From Antedon mediterranea (Eukaryota; Echinodermata; Crinoidea; Comatulida; Antedonidae): a DNA stretch of 64,000 nucleotides. Shown here piece by piece: positions 47,383 to 59,467 of this stretch (its first letter is position 1; the number at the start of each line of letters is the position of its first letter). A program made the position numbers and the translations under genes. The stretch lies in the NCBI RefSeq assembly GCF_964355755.1, contig NC_092670.1, positions 15,251,201 through 15,315,200 on the forward strand, in the 5' to 3' direction. The notes under the pieces were generated by a model that saw nothing but the letters and a program-made list of their open reading frames with translations, did no database searches and was not told the DNA's origin.

Positions 47383-50300
47383 CTACAGAATTTTAAAAGT
47401 CATAAACGTATCGCTTTCTTCTTCAATTATAGCGCCTCTTCGACGTCTGGAGGAACAGTTGCCACTTTTCAGGTCAGCGCAACGTGAATTACTTGCGGGT
47501 TTACATGACACAATCTTACACTTCATAAACACCTATAATTATAAGACACACTTGATAATGGTGCTATAAACTCAATAGTTACATCGTTATTTGTCTCCAA
47601 AATATATTTAATATTCTCGAAAAATATACTTGTTTAAATAAAAAAAATTAAACACATACCTCGTTTGTCAGGTCATAATGCATGAAACCAAAAGACTTAA
47701 TAGAGAAGCGATGATCCAAACCAGACGAACTAAGACTGACGGCGGATGGACCAACACCACACCTAAATATGAAGTTCAGATTTACCTTTGCAACATTTAG
47801 CATTGTTTATCCTTAATTAACCATTCTTTTTTAATATTAATCTGCACATCTTTTATGTACTTTGCAACTCACTTCATAACAAAAAAAAGCAAAAATATTT
47901 TCTTATTTTTCTATCATTTCAACCTCATTATACGCTTTAGCGTCTCTCATTTTGTTAGTCAAACCGGCCAAGGTTGAAAAATAATTTTACTCCTTATCTC
48001 AAATTTCAGCTTTAAGATTAACTTAACACAATAACATAATTTATGGGATGAAATATGTGAAAGAATATTTTGTGTAAAATCAAATTTCTGCACTAACCCA
48101 TTTTTAATAATGGTGTACACTGTGTTATTGTGTGTGCACGTTCCAAACTTAGGCATTGCTCTACAACTTTCAATGGCAACCTCTTTAGAAGAGGTGCTAT
48201 GAGCAGCGAAGTACAACTTCTCTTTGAGTTCAACTGATGCAGTTCCAGTGATGTCTCTGTTGTAACTTGAGTCTTCATACATCTTACGATAAGTCTTAAA
48301 CTTTCCATTGGCTTTGTATATGTCAGGTTTAACGTCTGCAGCCGTTTTGAAGAATACGTCATTACCACCGAGTCCTCTCATTTCACAAATGATTTGTATT
48401 TCAACATTATGCTTTGCTCGAGTTATTGGAACATCTGGCAAGATTGGCTTAGGATCGTCTCGAATCGTGTTGTAGAATGTAGTCTTTGATTGTGATAAAT
48501 GCTAGAAAAATAGAAATAGAAACTGGACATATCCACGCAATTGAAAACAGGTTAACGAATAGATAATAAAGAAAACTCTATAATACTATAATAATTAAAA
48601 CCTTAATGATAGTTCCGCACTCATCATAACCAAACTCAATCTGGTAGTACATTGGGTGATTGTCCTGGATTCTGCATCTTGTGTCGTGAAGGTGAAGCTC
48701 ACTTGCTGGAATGTTATTCACGTACGTTTTAGGGATGCGGACTTTTATGTATGATTCTCCGCATTCTACTTCTGGTCTCTTAGCTACAGGGAGCGAGAAA
48801 ACAATTATACAACACAATACAAAACTTTGATTCTTTTTTACATACTTTTTTTTTTAAGGAGTGTCGTAGAAATAGTAGTAGGATAATTTTGAGTAATTTT
48901 AAATATTTTTTCTCTCTCTTTCTTTCTCTTTATTAATTACATAAAATGCAATAAAAAATAATCTATGCTTTAGTTACCGAAAATAATTATCAGTGCCTTT
49001 ATTCATGTCCAATTTGTGTAAGATTTCAGTGTAAAAGCTGTAGTACATCGTATATTCTCCTTTGTAATATGTGTTTTATTCTTTGATCGATAGGAAAAAA
49101 AAGATTGAATTATTGAAATATTGAAATGCGTAGACCTACTAGTACTTACATGTTTGAAAGTTATACATGCCGCCTTCACCAACAGCAATGTGGTTACGAC
49201 CACATGGAGTGCCAAAGACTCGGACAACAAATCCTAGATCAACATCCACCCGATATACTCTGTCACCTAGTACTGCAGTCGGTGCAGGGTATTTAACAAT
49301 CGTTGGATCACTGTCTGAAAATCTTACAACATTCATATCAAGAGCATTATACTTGGCTATTACTTTGGTAGTGTTCATGTCTTGAATCTTGATGAATGCC
49401 TTCCATCTTGTTGGACGTGTGACCTTTAGTATAAAAATATTGGTTCAAAGTTTCTAACCAAATACCTTGTTTAAAATAAATCAATCCTCTTTCAATAAAT
49501 ATTTACAATTAAACCTCCTAAACCCATGAAACCACTTTGGCATAATGTAATTAAGACTGACTACACCAATGTGTAATACCATGGACGTGTGGCATGCAAG
49601 AGTCTTCTAAGCAACAGAAGGCCTACTTACGGGTGAATCAAATTTGATTGTCCAAAATTCTTCTCTTCCCTCGTACAAAAAGTTGCAAGACGGGTTCGAA
49701 AATTCTGGCAAAAGAACAGGCGGATCTACATTGACATTCATAGGAAAACCGTAAGCTACACCAGTAACAAGAAAAAACAAACCCGTTATAATAACACAAA
49801 GAAGCATATTTTATGCTCTAAGCATTTTTAAATATTACATTAGCAAATTTAAATGTCGTCCTATTTAATGATTTTTAAAACGTACCAGATACAATCAAAT
49901 ATCCAGCCTTTGGATAACTTTGAGCACTGTAAGAGAATTGGGAAGAAAGAATGTATAGTATCCCTGGTTAACCAGGAAAGAGTGTATTTTCACTCTATAA
50001 CTGGCACACGAGTATATCATACTTAATATTGTTCATACTGTATTATGTCGTTTGGAAATTATGATGAACCTCATAGGCATACTCACCCATTATTATCTGT
50101 AGCCGTAAAGTTGAATATATAGGTGCCTTCTTCATTAGGTCTAAAAGACAGTTTTGCTTTGACGACTTTCTTGCCCGGTTCTGAATCTTTAACGTATGAC
50201 ATTATCATTCCATATGGAAGACTTCCTTGGATTTCAGTTACACTAAAAGAAACTGTTACGATAAAATACTACGACAAAGGCACAGTATTTGTTTTCAAAC

Positions 50301-53300
50301 ATTTCATACCACAATTTTCACGCTGCTGCTCTTGCCCGCTACGTCCCGTTAGGACTACTCAATCAGAAGCTAAAGCAAGCAACAGTTATAGTTCTAATGA
50401 CGACAGTTTTGCGAAAATGGAAACTCCACTATGATTTATTGATTCCAGCTGCTACAGTAGACCCAAAAAAGTCTGGGAAAAGAGTCTATTGGGACATTTC
50501 ATGCTAAAATTACAAATCCCAAAGCATTTCTGGTATATTCACTGTCAGATATTCATTGAATTATTATCGAAACAGTCCATTAAAGTTTGTGTTTGTAATA
50601 GGATACTTCACACTTGAAATATCTAGGGTGATGAAGTGACCCCCAGACTTGACCTTAGCAATAAAATTAACTAAAGTGACAGAAATTGAGTATTCACTTC
50701 TGTAAAAAAAATTTTAATTTACATATAAAAAGAGAAAAGAAACCCCAAAACCATTGTCTGACAGACAATTTAAGTATTTGTTGCTTTAAATTACATTTTT
50801 TCAGGTAAAATAACTATTATGTGACAATAAAATGACACATTCAAAAATTAAAAAATATTTTTCAATAAGCGAGCAGCGTTTTTTGTAAGAAATATTTCTT
50901 GTTTAGTTTGTTACTATCTTTCTCTAGTAAGATAAACTCTGTCGCAAAAAAGGAGGGAACTGTTTTTGTCAGTCTGAGATAGATAAAAATATTCCAGAAA
51001 CAAGTTTCTCAACATGTTTGCAGAAAGAGGGTCACAATCTCATTAAATAATACAATTTGTCTTTATCAATATCTACTGAGACAAAAAAATATATACTTTT
51101 GTGCACCTGATCCCTTTTGTATTGAAGCATCTGAATCCTTCGGTATTAAAGCAGTGACTACACTGTTCCAAGTTTCTCCAGGAGCAATAACACTGCACTC
51201 CTCTAAATCAATTCTTGGTTTTACAACTGCAGTAGTGAAAAATACCATTTGAGTCTAGGGATGATGAGCCCTTGATAAATATTTATATCTTTCAAAATGT
51301 GTTATCTTCACAAAACATAATTTTACATGACGATGTTTTTTGTATTGTTTGAGACCACAAAATAATAATAATAATAATAGTTTTCTCTAATACTTACGAA
51401 TACTGAAAACATATCTGAAAGCAGAGGAGCTGTGTAAGACTTTGCACAACATACACGCATTTAAAGTAACTGAAAAACCTTTATCTAAAGATACCAAATA
51501 TGTTCCAGCTTCCAAGTTTTTTAACGCTTTATACCGAGCTATCGTAGGATCGCCTGCAGGAAATTCTACCTCATCTGGATTTGCAGCATCATATTTGGCG
51601 TATTTTGTTCCGGAACTATCCATTACCATAATATACGCAGATTTTTCTGGTCTGGAAATCTATTGACAAATGTGGTGAAACATAAACTTAAGCTCTGTCT
51701 ACACTAACTAACTCGTTCGACAAAAAAAAAGTGTGATGTGCCCAAATATGGTAGTGATATGAAGACATTATATCTATATGAGCACATCACATATTTTTTT
51801 CACATAAAGTTTGATCGTGTATACAGAGCCTTAGAGTTGGCTACACATTTTAACGTTATTCAACCGCCCGATGGTTCATAGACCCTTTATTTTGTGTAAA
51901 ACGGTTTCTAATAATATTTCACTGTCACTGTTACTCATTTATTCCAGGGTTGTCCTACTTACGGGTGAATCAAATTTGATTGTCCAAAATTCATCTATTT
52001 CTTTGTACAAAGAGTTGCTAGATGGGGTCGAATATTGTGGTAGAATAGCAGGGCTCCTTTCTAAAAATACAAGACCAACCAATGTTAGTTGTGATTTTAT
52101 AAGAGATGTTCACAGATAAGGGTGTATCATTATGGTAACAAAATGAATTATGTTCTGTAAGAAATCACTCATATCATGATATTATAATTTATTACATAAT
52201 ACAATATGCAAATATTTAATGTTTTAACTAACTTGCAATCAAACATCCATTCTTCGGATCACTTTGAACACTGATTAGTATTTTTATGTAGAAAAAAAAA
52301 GAATTAAATTTCATAATTGACATATGTTTACAGCATTAATAAAACATGTAGATTGTTTATAATCGTTATTTTAAAAGGCGCTCTTTAGAATTAGTTTTCA
52401 GTTTCCATATGAAAACTAGGTATGTTTTGTAAACCTACGTAGCTTACCCATTGTTATCAGTAGCTGTAAAGCTGAACACATAGATACCCTCTGCATTAGG
52501 ACTAAACGTCAGGTAAGCCTCTATTCTGCGGTTAGTTATCCGGGTCTGAAAGTATGACATTCCCTTTGGATAACTCCCCTGGAATTCATTTACACTAAAT
52601 CAAAAATTCATAGTTACAGTAAAATAATGGTAAATATAGAATCGGTTTAATAACAAAACAAACGTTTTTAAAATGTTATTCTGTGGGAATTTATTTGAAT
52701 GTTAATGTAGGCCTACGTCTTAAGAAAAACAAAAGGTCTGGAATACATACGTCGATGCACTTGATCCCTTTTGTAATGACGCAGTAGCGATACTGTTCCA
52801 GGTTTCTCCAGGAGCAATCACGCTGCAATCTTCAAGATCAATCTTTGGTCCTATACATGATCCGGCTAAAGAAAAGAAAAAAAAGAGATGCAGATTCGAT
52901 TAGACGATACATTCCTGTGCTCAAAAACACAACTCTCGTCACACAAGTGTTGAGCGAAACATGTCAATTTATTTGTTTTAGCTAGTTATGTGCAGTAAAC
53001 CACTACTTATATTGGCTGGCCTGGCTATTAAAGTTGATTTATTATGTACTTAACTCATATATAACTACATTTTACGACGATAACGGATTTAAAGCCGATT
53101 TTCCACTATTCGAATTATGCGCATGCGTATACCAGTTTCTGTTTGCCATACTCCCTTCTGTGACGAATTCTAGTTCTTTGATTTTTCGCCGCAGCGAAAT
53201 TTACTACTGTAGTTAGTTATCCGCACCTTGGCAGATAACTCCTTGTGATTGTATGAAATCATCATAAACTTTTTTTTGTATTATTAGTTATCCGCTTAAT

Positions 53301-56300
53301 AACTCCAAGTTATTGTAGGCCCCCTATTGGATCATCACTTTTTTCTGTATTATTCTTCTTTCTTTTTTCCCTTTTTGTGAGTCGCGTTTCTCTAAAAAGT
53401 GTAAACATAACATTTCATAACTTTGACAACATGTGGACATTTACGTGAAGTTGTACACCTCCTATTTTTGAAAGACATCAGAGTTGCGCAACGATTTTAT
53501 GAATTTCAATAATTGATCAACAGATTAAACACCAAAAGTCACTTTTAATTTAATTTAAGTCATATCAAGGGCAAACTTTCTATGGAATAAAAATGTCATG
53601 TTTCAAAAGAAGTTAAGATTTCGATTTAGTTTTTTTTTTTAATTGTTTCTACGTTTTGCGAAGCAAAATATTGCGCAACCAATCAGAGCTCAAGAAATGA
53701 GCTATGAAGCTTTCATGCAAATCGAAAACCTCAGCAGTCACAGGAACATGAACGTCGTAGTCTGAGAGATGAGTCGATTTAGTGCACATATTTTACCATT
53801 GGTCTTAATATGATTTTTGTTTGAGACATACATTGGTACATCGGAAAACCCAATTTTTAAGTGATGCACTTTTAGGTCAGAGGTCAATGACCTATTCTTT
53901 CACGTAATTTTACCAATATCTTTATTTTATGGCACAGTATTTGATGAAATGCGTCAATTCTTTTTTAAATTAGGCTCAATTCAAAGCTGATGAATCATAA
54001 AAAGTCATTTTACAAAAAAATAAATGGAAAATAAACTAATTTTATTTTTTTATTTTAATGAATAAATATTTTCACATTGACCTTGTATGTAAATTAGCTA
54101 ATAGTATGGAGCGCCGTCCGCCAATATAACGGTTATTGTTGTTTTTATTAGCACTGTACTATATCTATCTAAATATATTTATCATGCTTATAAAGTTAAG
54201 ATATATATTTTGCTTAGAAAACGAAATTAATTAATTCATTTATCTTGTGACCATAAATTGCTTTATTTGGCAATGTAATTATTATTTTGTTAATAACTAG
54301 GGGCCAGAGGCCTAACGTAAATAAAGTCAGGCGATAAGCCTGAATGAATGTATTATTACGTACATTTCTTTTCCTATAACAATTTATATCAGGCCTAGTT
54401 AATGTTATTATGTTAATGAACTTTTCTCATTACAGAACTATGAAATATAAACTACATTAATATTTGTTTGGAAAGAAGAATATTAGTTTGAAATAGAATA
54501 GTGCAGTAAATTTTATTTTATTTTGATTGTTAATTATTTCATTCACCAGAGGAAAGGCAGATACTAGATGCAGGGGCTGCCATAAGAGTCAGCAATGCTG
54601 ATTTCAAATGCCTAACGGGACCCCAGCTCCATATACAGCACCCGATATTCCCAGATGGTCTCCCATCCAAGCTCTAGCCAGGCCCAACGTTGCTTAACTT
54701 CGGTGATCTGAAGAGAACCGGTGTTTCAACGGTGGTAAAGCCGTATATAGAAATATTGAGGATAAATAAAAAGTACTTATTTTGTTTTTAAAGAAAAAAA
54801 AATGGGCCGTCAACTTTCCAGCTCGATAATACTGGGTCTACCTCCCGATTTGTGTTAATAGATTTCAGCAAAACCAAAAAAATACAATTAATTCAGCAAC
54901 GAAACAAAGCCAGACTAGGTCTAGCTGGTACTATGTTCGTACGTTACAGACGATTTACCAGCAGAATTGAAGTGGGTCCTACGAAACTAAGCCGAGGGAA
55001 GAGAGAAACATTCGGTTATTGATACATGCATTTATCAATCCATAAATGGTCTTAAAAATGATCTTTGACTATGAAAACATGGACCACTTTTCAAAACCTC
55101 TTCTGGCGACTAGAATAGTAGCCGAAATTGTGCTAAATGAGTAAGGTATTATTATACACAGAAGTAAAACACATTATAGCTTGCCCTCAATCGGTCGATA
55201 ATTCTATTCACATATTATATGGCTACTTACGTGACGTAACTTTGAGTAGAAATTGGAATGGAACTGTGCTCTTAGCTTTTTTGTAACTTTTATCTTCAAA
55301 ATCTTCAATCATAATGGAAGCGGCATACCAACCTTCCGCACTATCTTCTCCGGTATTAAACTCGATCGTGCATGATGTCTACAATAATTATATTAACATT
55401 AACAACATATGACATTTTCAGTTGTCTTTTGGTTCATCAGTTATTTATCAAATTCACGTACAAGAGACTATCTGTACATCCTTTAAATGTGTTTTACGTT
55501 ATAGTTGTATTTGTTATGTTTAACCAGTTCATGTTAACTAAAATTATAGATAACTAGATGGTACGCTCGCTTCGCTCGCGTACCATCTAGTTCGTGCCCA
55601 CAGATGGTTCTCGAATACATAGTAATTTCAGCGTAAAAAAACTGGCGATTTCAAATGTACGTACGGCAGGACTATAAAACATTGTCGTTTACAGAAACAA
55701 ATAAATAGACACAATTATTTATGTAGTCAACCAAAATTAGCACCTAGAAACTTGTCACAAAATGAGTCGAAATTTGTTATTTGAACTCATTTAAACAAAC
55801 CCAATTTTGTTAAATTATTCTTTATATTTCTTTATTATCCAATCAGTAACGAAATATTTTTTTTATAGGCCTATAAATAATATACCACTAAATAGAGTAA
55901 AACATTTCCGATTTAATAATTTATTAAAACTGTCACTGTCTCATGGTCGATTGAAATAGTAAAGTACATTTAAAGACCACTAATACGTTTATATTTTTGT
56001 AATTATTAAATAATACAAACGTTGAGAAACAACTGACAGTAATAAAGTATATTATGTGTTTATAATCTAAAAGTAGGAGCTACCCATACTCACAGTGATA
56101 ACGTTTATTAGTATATTTGTTTATATTCTAACAGTACCAACACACTTTTGAATCAAAAGTGGTTAATACCTATTTCCAGTATTGTATAGCATTACAATAC
56201 TATTTCTGTTTATTCTCCAAGGGTCTATAAATTTACCTACTTGTGTTAAACATGGAGGTATGCAATAATTTGGAATGTTCCATTCATTGCAAATCAATAC

Positions 56301-58557
56301 ATTTCTATAAACGTATATTAAATCTATCAAAATAGTATTTTTTAAAGAAAATCGGCCTGTCTTCAACATTATGATGCTGTACTCGAGCTGTTCAACCGGT
56401 TTTCAGTCATTAAAAACAGTTATTTTAGGAGGAGATAGGAAAATGCGAAGCATCCTCGTATTATTGTATGCGGGTATTTTTCACAATGGACATGTATTAG
56501 ACAGTGTATACCACGATCGGAAAACATCCCTATTTGGGGCAAATCGTTGAACCTAAATTCGTTTTAATTGTCAATAACTAATTATCTGACTCAATTTAAT
56601 TAGTAAAAAGGGTTACATCAGGTGGTTAAAATCAGTACCGAAAGTACGAACCAACTTTATATACCATCGAGTAAACATTATAGAAGTAAGGCGCGATTTA
56701 CCGAATTTTGCCCTTACGTAAATTTATATATAGATATCATTATAAATAACGTGAAAGAGGAAAAAGAAGAATATTCTGACAAAATCTTATAGTTTCCGTA
56801 ACTACCGTATTAAGTGTTGTAAAATCTGTGGGACGTCCACACACAGGATCATTATTGTAAAGCGTATCACTTCGTCTCTCTGGGCATTCATTAGTTCTTG
56901 TCCATCGACATTTAACTGGATCTCCGTCTATATCAATAGCTAAAAGATAAACAAGTATGTACCATTAAGAAGGATATACACACATAAATAAACTTTGTCT
57001 ACACTATCAAACTTTATATGACAACAAAATGCGATGTTCTCATATTATATGGATATTTATGATGTCATAATACAATATTTGGGCATATCACTACCATATT
57101 TGGACTAGTTTGACAAAATGGTTAGAGTTATTTGTATTTGGGTAGCTATATCTAAATATAAACAACTCACGGTTAAGATCGATAACTCTGTTACAGCCTT
57201 GTCTGACTCGATGAACTGGTAAACCAGCCATAACTCTTGGAGAATTGTTTTCCAATTTTATTGAAGTGTCAACTTTGGTCAGTAGTGACCAACATTTTCC
57301 ACCGCCGTAGTTTTGAAGGCCAATCCAGCTACTATCAGAACATTCTTCTTTTGTTTTAAAACTGACAAGAAAAATGAAGATAATATAAAACTCTTGTTTT
57401 CAACAAAACTTTCTTCTACATGGCTGCAGGCGCGTGCGCAAATTTGAGTTAAGCTTGGTTCCCACTAGAACGTAACGCAAGGACGTAAACGCAACGCAAA
57501 AGCGTTTTAACCAATGACAAGCGAGGTTATAGGCAGTTAGCCAATCACAAGCGAATAAGCCATCGCTTGTGATTGGTCAATTCACTTGCGTTGCGTTACG
57601 TTCTTGTGTTGCGTCGCCAGTGGGAACCACGCATTAGTGTTTACCGACATTTAGTGTTTACCGTCCGACACAGTGAGCTATTAGAGTCGAGTTGCATGCG
57701 AATTAAAATACTATTTTCTGTGTGTTTGTAAACAATGTCGTTTATGTTTTTTAAATAAAATGTTTGTGTATTTCACTAATACTGATGCTCTAATTAAAAC
57801 AGGATTTTTATAGATGAGTTCAAATTTAAATGTAAAAAAAAAGGCCAATGGAAGAGAAGTGACAAACCAATAATGATATTGTATCAACAGTTATAAAGAC
57901 AATCTGAAAACTGTATATCTACTATAGCAAAGATACACTTGTCGGCCAATGTAAGTAATCGTGGATCTGATACATTGTAGTCTTGAGATTGAAACCTCAG
58001 CCCAATAGTGATTATGAAATTCGGAAAGGAATCATTGGCTGTTTAGCTTAGTTTTAAAAACTGTCAAGATTTTGACTCTTTAAACAAATAAATGTGTATA
58101 GGCACTACTCCTGAAAATATAATTTCATTTAAATGGAGGATACCATCACACTGTCTTCATACTGTCTTATTATGCGTACTAAATGAACACGAGCATGTAG
58201 GCCTACTTACGCAATTGTGAATGCCTCGCGGTCTGCCTTATAATCAACGTATCCATCAAAAAGACTCCATTTCATCTCTTTTGAAGTGAATGCACATTCA
58301 AGATATAGCGGTGAAGAAATTGTTTTATTTTCACGGCAGTCTGTACAGGTCAAAGCAAGAGCTGTTTCTGCTTGCTTTTCTTGTCCAATAAAATTACAAA
58401 AATACTCTTCGAAGTCGTAGTTTTGTTCAAATGCGAGACGCCAAAAAATACGGATATGTTTGTTGCCAAGTCGTTCCCAGTAAAACGTGCCACCACGATA
58501 GTGAGAAGCGTACACCCCAGCTACCACCAAGGCCATAAAGAGTACCAGAGTCCTCAT
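47383..58557 (-). CDS. Copy C: HYRGG-module / ZP-domain protein with duplicated E6-E10 cassette, 18 coding exons, 1,014 aa
   Basis: Exons in transcription order: 58211-58557 (E1+E2 fused), 57171-57361, 56806-56939, 55231-55378; cassette a 52751-52865, 52448-52594, 52233-52270, 51963-52060, 51398-51659; cassette b 51097-51226, 50087-50242, 49886-49926, 49631-49755, 49150-49423; ZP 48602-48783, 48098-48501, 47660-47762, 47383-47532. The sum is 3,045 nt, in phase. The signal peptide MRTLVLFMALVVAGVYA precedes SHYRGGTFYWERLG. Middle modules occupy about 274-493 and 494-735, the ZP domain from 736; RRRR-G precedes the tail. Some donors are weak (GTAGTT after E4, GTTTTA after E11, GTTAGT twice), so transcript evidence matters. 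It is the most diverged copy. The ATG is chosen because an acceptor (CAG|GTCATT) lies just before it. Confidence 0.82.
49150..51226 (-). repeat. Cassette b: second E6-E10 exon set in copy C
   Basis: Five exons matching E6-E10 of copies A/B in order and phase (1-1), encoding LVKPRIDLEECSVIAPGETW, then EEGTYIFNFTATDNNG, GYLIVS, EFWTIKFDSP and DPTIVKYPAPT. It is closer to copies A/B than cassette a is. The first exon is extended by five codons (15 nt), with a repeat-like DSDASIQKGSGA. Confidence 0.8.
50316..50915. repeat. Dispersed repeat R1, third copy (reverse), in an intron of copy C
   Basis: Reverse-oriented match to 62,075-62,680, ending near the palindrome AAGAAATATTTCTT (50,887-50,900). 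It lies in the intron between E6b and E7b. Confidence 0.65.
51398..52865 (-). repeat. Cassette a: first E6-E10 exon set in copy C
   Basis: The five exons encode PGSCIGPKIDLEDCSVIAPG, then AEGIYVFSFTATDNNG, a short linker, EFWTIKFDSP and a diverged E10 with DPTIARYKALKNLEAG. Two exons (E8a, E9a) are shortened in frame. It is clearly paralogous to cassette b. Confidence 0.8.
51691..51830. mobile_element. 140-bp MITE, TTA-flanked, in an intron of copy C
   Basis: Ends AGCTCTGTCTACACT and GTGTATACAGAGCC are imperfect inverted repeats, flanked by TTA at 51688-51690 and 51831-51833. A related but more decayed copy lies at about 56,990-57,130 (TTTGTCTACACTATCAAAC). The target size fits PIF/Harbinger. 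Confidence 0.65.
53090..53130. repeat. Single arm related to the 3,119 MITE
   Basis: AAGCCGATTTTCCACTATTC followed by GCGCATGCGTA matches one end of the 41-bp inverted-repeat MITE. I did not find the second arm nearby. Confidence 0.45.
53221..54560. other. Long intron stretch of copy C without a recognised feature
   Basis: AT-rich intron 5 sequence. Short frames only, two AGGCCTA words near 54,300-54,400. Repeat-derived origin is possible but I see no ends. Confidence 0.4.
54628..54747 (-). repeat. 5S rRNA-derived sequence (5S pseudogene or SINE3-like element)
   Basis: The minus strand reads a full-length 5S-like sequence: ACCGGTTCTC, GATCACCGAAGTTAAGCAAC, GGGCCTGG, TTGGATGGGAGACC (internal control C box), GGGAATATCGGGTGCTGTA. 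Both ends of the 120-nt molecule are degraded (no GCCTAC start, ATATGG in place of AGGCTT), and there is no T-run terminator. About 60-90 nt of unrelated sequence follow, as in 5S-headed SINEs. It lies in intron 5 of copy C. Confidence 0.75.
55554..56734 (-). mobile_element. Helitron-like element, second full copy (intron 4 of copy C)
   Basis: Same termini as 17,860-19,018: TCTATATATA at 56,734 and the GCGTACCATCTAG hairpin end at 55,554. Flanked by A and T on its own strand with no duplication. 1,181 bp, no long open frame; small indels distinguish it from the first copy. Confidence 0.7.
57452..57633. mobile_element. 182-bp MITE with TGGTTCCCACT ends, TTA-flanked
   Basis: Left end AGCTTGGTTCCCACTAGAAC; right end, on the other strand, TGCGTGGTTCCCACTGGCG. 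TTA duplications at 57449-57451 and 57634-57636. Inside are CAATCACAAGCG-type inverted repeats. Fits a PIF/Harbinger-derived MITE. It lies between E3 and the fused E1/E2 of copy C. Confidence 0.75.
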
Positions 58558-58563
58558 AATGAC

Positions 58564-59136
58564 CTGCCAAAAATTAAAATTCATGGCTAACAAGATTGCT
58601 GTGCACCTTATTTCAATAAAAATGTATCTATTAAGGATGCAAGATATGTCGAGGCATATATGTTTAAATTTAATTGTTCGTACTTCTCAAGTATTATTAT
58701 TGAGAAGAAACACTCCCAAAAATGTTTATTATATCAGAACTAATACGACTATGTACTTTTTATTATTGTTACTTCCCAATTTTTTTGACTGAAAATAAAA
58801 TACATATAAACACAACAGGCAAAGAACATTAATTCTAAACCGCCCGGTGATATACTGAAATTTAATTAATTTATTTAAAACGATAAAATGAGGAAATCTC
58901 TGAGAGAAAAACATTTAAATTGATTTTTTAACATATTTTGATCTTCCATAATTTATTATAAAATATTCAGCTTCCTTAAGTTATTACATCCAACATATTT
59001 ACAAATATATTTATTCATCAAATCACAATAAAATAATAGTATGTACTGTCTAATGATTCAAGAAAATGATGAAATGGGGTCGCACTATTTCATTATCAAA
59101 GAATACACATTGACATAATGGTTTCATCTTCTAATT
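58564..59136. other. Upstream region of copy C
   Basis: A splice acceptor at 58564-58565 suggests a non-coding first exon further right, but I see no TATA box and leader like those of copies 0 and B. No other gene. Confidence 0.4.
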
Positions 59137-59330
59137 ACCTCCGCCAAATGTTTTCACCCCTGTATGTTTGTGTGTGTGTCTGAACAGCCTAAGGGCCACC
59201 GTTTTTATCCGATTCTCACAAAATTTGGCCACAATGATTTATGCCTCAAAGGCTCGGACGAGTTCGAATTTACTAACCTTAGCCACAACGATCAATGACT
59301 CATCATATAATTGTGGTTAAATTTTGAAGG
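59137..59330. repeat. Diverged CCTCCGCC-type repeat
   Basis: ACCTCCGCCAAATG, a GTTTGTGTGTGTG run and TTATCCGATTCTCACAAAATT resemble the family at 4,648. Non-coding. Confidence 0.45.
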
Positions 59331-59467
59331 GTCATGGTCAAAGCTCAAGGTCCACAAAAAACGAAAAAAAAAGAAATAAAAAAATAATAATAATAAAAAA
59401 AAAACGTCAGTCTTAATATCATGCCCTCTCTTATTCCAACGGTTTGTAGCTTCCTCTCGCAAAATGT

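Noticed and set aside
48093-48368. 91-codon minus-strand frame inside E12 of copy C
   Set aside because: Alternative frame of the ZP exon; the in-phase frame is conserved in A, B and C.
54628-54747. Functional 5S rRNA gene
   Set aside because: Both termini are mutated and there is no pol III terminator directly after the gene.
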